Source of the DNA: Acidobacteriota bacterium
Lineage (GTDB): Bacteria > Acidobacteriota > Terriglobia > Bryobacterales > Bryobacteraceae
DNA length: 64,000 nt
Reading direction: 5' to 3'
NCBI GenBank assembly: GCA_026394015.1
Contig: JAPKZA010000236.1
Coordinates: 1-64,000, forward strand
Shown here: positions 60,693 through 64,000 of the stretch, piece after piece
How the letters are laid out: every line of letters begins with the position of its first letter
Numbering within the stretch: position 1 is the stretch's first letter
Translations under genes and position numbers: made by a program
The notes under the pieces: generated by a model
Seen by the model: only the letters and a program-made list of their open reading frames with translations
Databases searched by the model: none
Told to the model about the DNA's origin: nothing

Positions 60693-60739
60693 CGGCTCTC
60701 TTCGTTCCGACCGACCGTGGATCGGAACGGAGAGAGCCG
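60693..60739. repeat. Long hairpin, left copy of a twin
   Basis: Arms CGGCTCTCTTCGTTCCGA (60693-60710) and 60722-60739 pair over 18 positions with a single mismatch around an 11-base loop. Nearly the same 45-base element recurs at 63298-63342. It lies 54 bases outside the left inverted repeat of the first IS6-family relic. It could be an intrinsic terminator or a separately mobile palindromic unit. Confidence 0.7.
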
Positions 60740-60792
60740 TCTTCTTTGGGGGAGCGGGCTCGCCCCCACTGGGGGCGCGAAATTGCTGGATT

Positions 60793-61525
60793 GCTCTGGC
60801 GCAAATTCCGGGTTGAGACAATTTCGGCCCCTACGGACGTATCGATGGATCCCAACCCTGATCAGGCGGCCAACGAGGCTTCCCATTTCGAACTGCTCCT
60901 TGTCGATCTTCTCCACCAGACCGATGCCACTGATTACCGCCTTGGCCGTCTCAAAGTTCTTCAGCGCCTGCATCGGAGGGAACCCCGGCTTGATCCGTCG
61001 ATGATCTGGCTCGATCCAATTTTCCACGTACTTGCTGCTGCGAAGGATCGCCCGCTGCGGCAACCCGCCACTTTCCATCAGATAGGCCTTCCGATACGCC
61101 ACCTCACGAAAGGACAGCGCAGACGCGACCAGCGTTACCTTGGCCGGTACCCGTTGTCCCTTCATCGCTCTGCACAGAAACGCTTTGGCCGCGCTGACAT
61201 CCCCTGGTCGGCTCAAAATGGAGTCTACTGTTTTGCCCACTCTGTGGACCGCTCGGTAGGGAGGCGCCCCTTCACGTAGGTCTCCTCCATCCGCGACGAG
61301 GCACCAACCGGCCGGACATAGCGTTACCAGTGCTACTCGAACTCCGGCGAATGCTGCTGTCGCAGAATCTTCGTGCGCACCCGATTTATGCCCCGCTCGC
61401 TCATCATGCTGTCGCAGTCTCGGTAGCTCGGCTTGCAGTTTGAGCACCGGCGAACCTCCCTTCGAGCGAAGAGAATGGTAGCATCCCCGCATCGTCGCCC
61501 ACGCTGCCGGGCTTGCACCAGAGCC
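60793..61525 (-). mobile_element. Degraded IS6-family insertion sequence, copy 1
   Basis: About 733 bases bounded by GCTCTGGCGCAAA (60793-60805) and TTGCACCAGAGCC (61513-61525), inverted copies matching the IS6-family end consensus (GGCTCTG-TGCAAA type). On the minus strand the transposase is recognisable: PSYRDCDSMMSERG, PEFE, RPVGASSRMEETYVKG, then after a frameshift YRAVHRVGKTVDSILSRPGDVSAAKAF and RSSKYVENWIEPDHRRIKPGFPPMQALKNF. Frameshifts, an internal stop after the zinc-finger/HTH-like start and a replaced catalytic context make it inactive. No flanking target duplication is visible. Confidence 0.75.
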
Positions 61526-61682
61526 GAAATGAACAAAACCTCACAATATCCTGCCGGTTCTAAAGCCGGAACCGGAGACGTCGCATCTAGCACCTTAAGA
61601 GCGAGTTCGACCACCTCGTTTCCGGCCAAGCCAGAGCTTGATTGACAGAAGCCGCGGGCCATGGGAGAGTTCGAAGGCAAGT

Positions 61683-62519
61683 ATGTCCACTTCTGTAGTT
61701 TCTTTTCTGCGAGAGATGCCGAGCCTAAAGCTGCTTCGGGGGAGAATCAACGACCATCCGGTATACGCGGCCGTCCAACGCCAGTCCGCCCTCGGCGTCT
61801 TCGCGGCCCGGCACGTATTTGCGGTGTGGGATTTCATGAGCCTGCTCAAACGGCTACAGCAAGAACTCACTTGCGTAATCGTCCCGTGGACGGCACCTGC
61901 CAATCCGGCGGCGGCACGACTGATCAACGAAATCGTACTTGGAGAAGAGTCCGATGAAACGCCCACGGGTTTCCTCAGCCACTACGAACTGTACCGCAGA
62001 GCCATGGATGAGATTGGGGCGCCGACAGTTTGGATTGACGACTTTCTGCGAAGGCTCCAACGAGGGGAGCCGGTCTCGACGGCTCTTGGCAACTGCGGCG
62101 CGCCTGAGGCGGTCGTTCAGTTTGTAGAGACGACGTTCTCGATCCTTACCGAGGGATCTGTTCACGAAATAGCGGCGGTATTTACCCTATCGAGGGAGGA
62201 TCTCGTGCCCGATATGTTCGTTCGGGTAACCACGGAATGCGCCATGTTCCGCGGTGACTACCCCCATTTTTTCTACTACCTGGATCGGCACATCGAAATC
62301 GATTCCGGGTCTCATGGCCCGCTGGCGCACCGCTTACTGGCTGACCTTTGTGGAGACAACGCTGAACGATGGCAGCAGGCTGAATCCGCCGCCTGCCGCG
62401 CTCTCACGGCGCGTCTCCGCCTATGGGACGGGGTCCTGGCTGCGATTCAGGACCCGACGACTGAACTGGCGCGTCCCGGGCAGGAAGCCGGTCGTGCTCC
62501 GGTGCTAGTTCCGATTTGA
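61683..62519 (+). CDS. DUF3050 protein, intact, between two IS6 relics
   Basis: 278 residues from ATG 61683 (AAGG 7-10 bases upstream). It matches the DUF3050 family closely: LRGRINDHPVYAAVQ, VFAARHVFAVWDFMSLLKRLQQELTCV, RLINEIVLGEESDETPTGFLSHYELYRRAMDE and ECAMFRGDYPHFFYYLDRHIEID, HRLLADLCGDNAERW. The conserved His and Glu helices resemble heme-oxygenase-like folds, possibly with a metal site (from memory of the family, not checked). The last 20 or so residues (after RLWDGVLAAIQ) look unlike the family and read through the left end of IS copy 2. This is the only well-preserved gene in the 60-64 kb island. Confidence 0.75.
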   Translation: MSTSVVSFLREMPSLKLLRGRINDHPVYAAVQRQSALGVFAARHVFAVWDFMSLLKRLQQELTCVIVPWTAPANPAAARLINEIVLGEESDETPTGFLSHYELYRRAMDEIGAPTVWIDDFLRRLQRGEPVSTALGNCGAPEAVVQFVETTFSILTEGSVHEIAAVFTLSREDLVPDMFVRVTTECAMFRGDYPHFFYYLDRHIEIDSGSHGPLAHRLLADLCGDNAERWQQAESAACRALTARLRLWDGVLAAIQDPTTELARPGQEAGRAPVLVPI

Positions 62520-63293
62520 GACAAATTTGGACACTCCTCCGACGTATCCATGGGATCAGGCGGCGCATGCGGCTTGCCAAGGCTCCGGCATCGTCGCCTT
62601 GGACCAACAGAGCGTACCCGTTTTGAACTGCTCCGTCTTGATCTATTCCGTCCGGTCGAGGCCATTGATTAGCCCTTTGGCCACCGCAACGCCCTTCCAT
62701 TCCAGCATCGGACGAGACTGCTGCTTGATCCCTTGATGGTCTTGCTCGTTCCAATTGGTTCGGTATTCGCTACGGCGAAGGATCAGCCGCTGCGGCAACT
62801 CGCCACTTTCCTTCAGATCCGCCACCGCCTAACGGGAGGCCGCCTCGGGTCCATCGTCATATTGATCGGTACCCGGCGTCCCTTCATCGATTTGTGCAGA
62901 AGCGCTTTGGTTGCGTTGAAATGTCCTCGCAGGCTCAACAAGAGGTCCTCTGTCTTGGCCGCCGCGTCGACCATTCGGTAGAAATGCACCGACTCTCCGC
63001 GCACCTTAGGGGGGTTTATCGATCCGCCCGGCGCCACCAACCGGCCCCGGGGTACCGGTTCCTGGGCTTCTCGAACTCCGGCGTGTGATGCTGCAACCAT
63101 CTCAAAATCATCGTGTGCGCCATCGCGCTGCCGCGCTCGCTGATCCTACTGACAAAATCTGGATAGCGCAGCTTGCGCCTCAGGCACCACCGAGCGCACA
63201 ACCAGACAAACTCGTCATCGAAATGGCGACCTGCGCATACGAATCTGGGCAGTGCCTCAGCTTCCCCCGCGCCGCTGGGTTTGCACCAGAGCC
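62496..63293 (-). mobile_element. Degraded IS6-family insertion sequence, copy 2
   Basis: About 798 bases bounded by the decayed end GCTCCGGTGC (62496-62505) and an intact-looking TTGCACCAGAGCC (63281-63293), the same end sequence as copy 1 in the same orientation. Minus-strand transposase pieces: FVWLCARWCLRRKLRYPDFVSRISERGSAMAHTMILRWLQHHTPEFEK and GAGWWR, then, in other frames, TQPKRF, SEYRTNWNEQDHQGIKQQSRPMLEWKG. Several frames and stops interrupt it. The two copies share the region just inside their left ends (TTGAGACAA...CGACGTATC). Confidence 0.75.
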
Positions 63294-63297
63294 CACG

Positions 63298-63342
63298 GGC
63301 TCTCTTCGTTCTGGTCGACCGGGGATCGGAACGAAGAGAGCC
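63298..63342. repeat. Long hairpin, right copy of the twin
   Basis: GGCTCTCTTCGTTC (63298-63311) and GAACGAAGAGAGCC (63329-63342) pair perfectly, and a TTTTCT run follows, so this copy resembles an intrinsic terminator for left-to-right transcription. It starts 4 bases beyond the right end of IS copy 2. Both arms and part of the loop match the hairpin at 60693-60739. Confidence 0.7.
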
Positions 63343-63509
63343 GTTTTCTATTCCCATCCCGTCAAACAGGGGCGATCGATTGCGGCATTTACCCCTCTGT
63401 TTCAGAGAAATCCCGCGATCGGATCGGTCAGGGCCTGTCGTATGTTCGTTAGATGGACGTTCTTCCGAACGTTTCGCCGTGGCACTCTTCCTGTGGCCGC
63501 ATCAGCGGG

Positions 63510-64000
63510 ATGCTCTTGGCAGCCACTGCCCTGCTGCCGGGGCCGACGGCGGCCCGCTCGCCCAACGCCTCGGCATGAACCCCGTTCTGCGCCACACGGC
63601 CCCGGCCAAAGAAGGCCCGGCAGGGCTGAATCTGGTCGACTGGAAACAGATCGCCGCCGAGTACGAACGGCATCGGCACGGGGTATTTCCGGACGGCAAA
63701 GGGGGCTATCCGTCTAGAAGCCACTAGCATGGGTGGCTGGCCCGGTTCGACGGGAAGGGTTTGCTGTACAGCCCGATAGCGCGCCTTGGAGCTGGGGGTT
63801 GGAGCTGGCGAGTTGGGGGCCAGAGGGGCAGGAGGTGGCGGTCTCCGGCGCGGCGTCGATGCATGCCAAGGTGAACCGGATGGAGTACCGGCGGCCGGCC
63901 GGGAACGGGGAGAACCTGATGCTGCGGGTGCGCGGTGGCTTGGTGGCCGGCGGGTGCCGGCGCGGATGACGGCGCGCGATGGGATGGTTCAGATTGCGGT
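63510..64000 (+). pseudogene. Frameshifted 5' remnant of a large exported protein
   Basis: Recognisable coding pieces follow one another in different frames: a leader MLLAATALLPGPTAARS near 63510, LAQRLGMNPVLRHTAPAKEGPAGLNLVDWKQIAAEYERHRHGVFPDGKGGY up to a stop near 63727, then a shifted frame with WSWGLELASWGPEGQEVAVSGAAS and KVNRMEYRR. The order and style resemble the N-terminus of large FG-GAP or repeat-type surface proteins, but I cannot name a family. At least two frameshifts make it non-functional, unless the reading is wrong. Confidence 0.4.

Noticed and set aside
60785-63301. 8-base target duplications around either IS6 relic
   Set aside because: Bases flanking each relic (GCTGGATT versus GAAATGAA for copy 1) do not match; the insertion events are too old or recombined.
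59998-64000. A direct repeat of the tRNA-Ser 3' end marking the right attachment site
   Set aside because: I scanned for GGTTCAAATCC and the CCTCACCGCCA end and found no second copy inside the window.
1-64000. CRISPR array, riboswitch or rRNA
   Set aside because: No regularly spaced direct repeats, no recognised aptamer core and no rRNA-like sequence were seen on either strand.

Overview
The window looks like chromosome of a Bryobacter/Solibacter-type acidobacterium. The evidence is a domain resembling the Solibacter-enriched family I remember as TIGR03437 (Soli_cterm), an 1129-residue CarboxypepD_reg/TonB-type outer membrane receptor, DUF1501 proteins paired with DUF1800 and DUF1549/DUF1553 partners, remnants of an acidobacterial ADOP-type FtsX permease, secreted hydrolases, and uniformly GC-rich coding. 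By eye the + strand is G-rich over most of the window whatever the gene direction, which suggests one replichore with + as leading strand. This is family recognition by reading, not a database search.

Layout. 0.3-0.9 kb: ParD/ParE-type toxin-antitoxin pair. 1.1-2.7 kb: secreted kelch protein. 2.7-7.6 kb: a TetR regulator and a DevCAB-TolC-like tripartite exporter operon, with the same TTGAAC-N3-GTTCAA palindrome at both promoters. 7.6-13.4 kb: secreted hydrolase, DUF885 metallopeptidase-like protein, VOC protein, PQQ-like propeller and lipoprotein sulfatase. 13.4-14.1 kb: VapBC. 14.1-16.2 kb: two unknown proteins and an outer membrane barrel. 16.3-18.5 kb: compact family-B DNA polymerase. 18.6-23.1 kb: TonB-type receptor and serine hydrolase. 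23.2-26.1 kb: McrBC-like restriction pair. 26.1-31.7 kb: amidase, a 20-residue peptide gene, and the DUF1800-DUF1501 pair.

33-38.5 kb is a decaying accessory zone. It holds several toxin-antitoxin modules, some with internal deletions, an ADOP permease split into 5' and 3' pieces with other genes between them, and an imperfect direct duplication of a secreted-protein gene with a MazEF-like module between the copies. 38.5-57.1 kb is metabolic: FAD oxidoreductase, two esterases, a DUF1080 hydrolase, a translationally coupled formamidase-like/enolase-superfamily/amidohydrolase operon, an MFS importer, an S10-like peptidase, tandem Uma2 proteins, DUF429, the DUF1549/1553-DUF1501 pair and an S41 peptidase. 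57.2-59.9 kb is the heat-shock operon hrcA-grpE-dnaJ, without dnaK.

A tRNA-Ser(CGA) at 59.9 kb marks the edge of a degraded island that runs to the window end. It contains a broken tyrosine recombinase, a repeat-protein tail, and two decayed IS6-family elements in the same orientation bracketing one intact DUF3050 gene. Two near-identical long hairpins lie just outside the pair, followed by a frameshifted 5' remnant of a large protein. The most unusual points are this hairpin-bracketed DUF3050 cassette, the operator/start-codon architecture of the exporter regulon, the 20-residue peptide gene, and the TA/ADOP graveyard.
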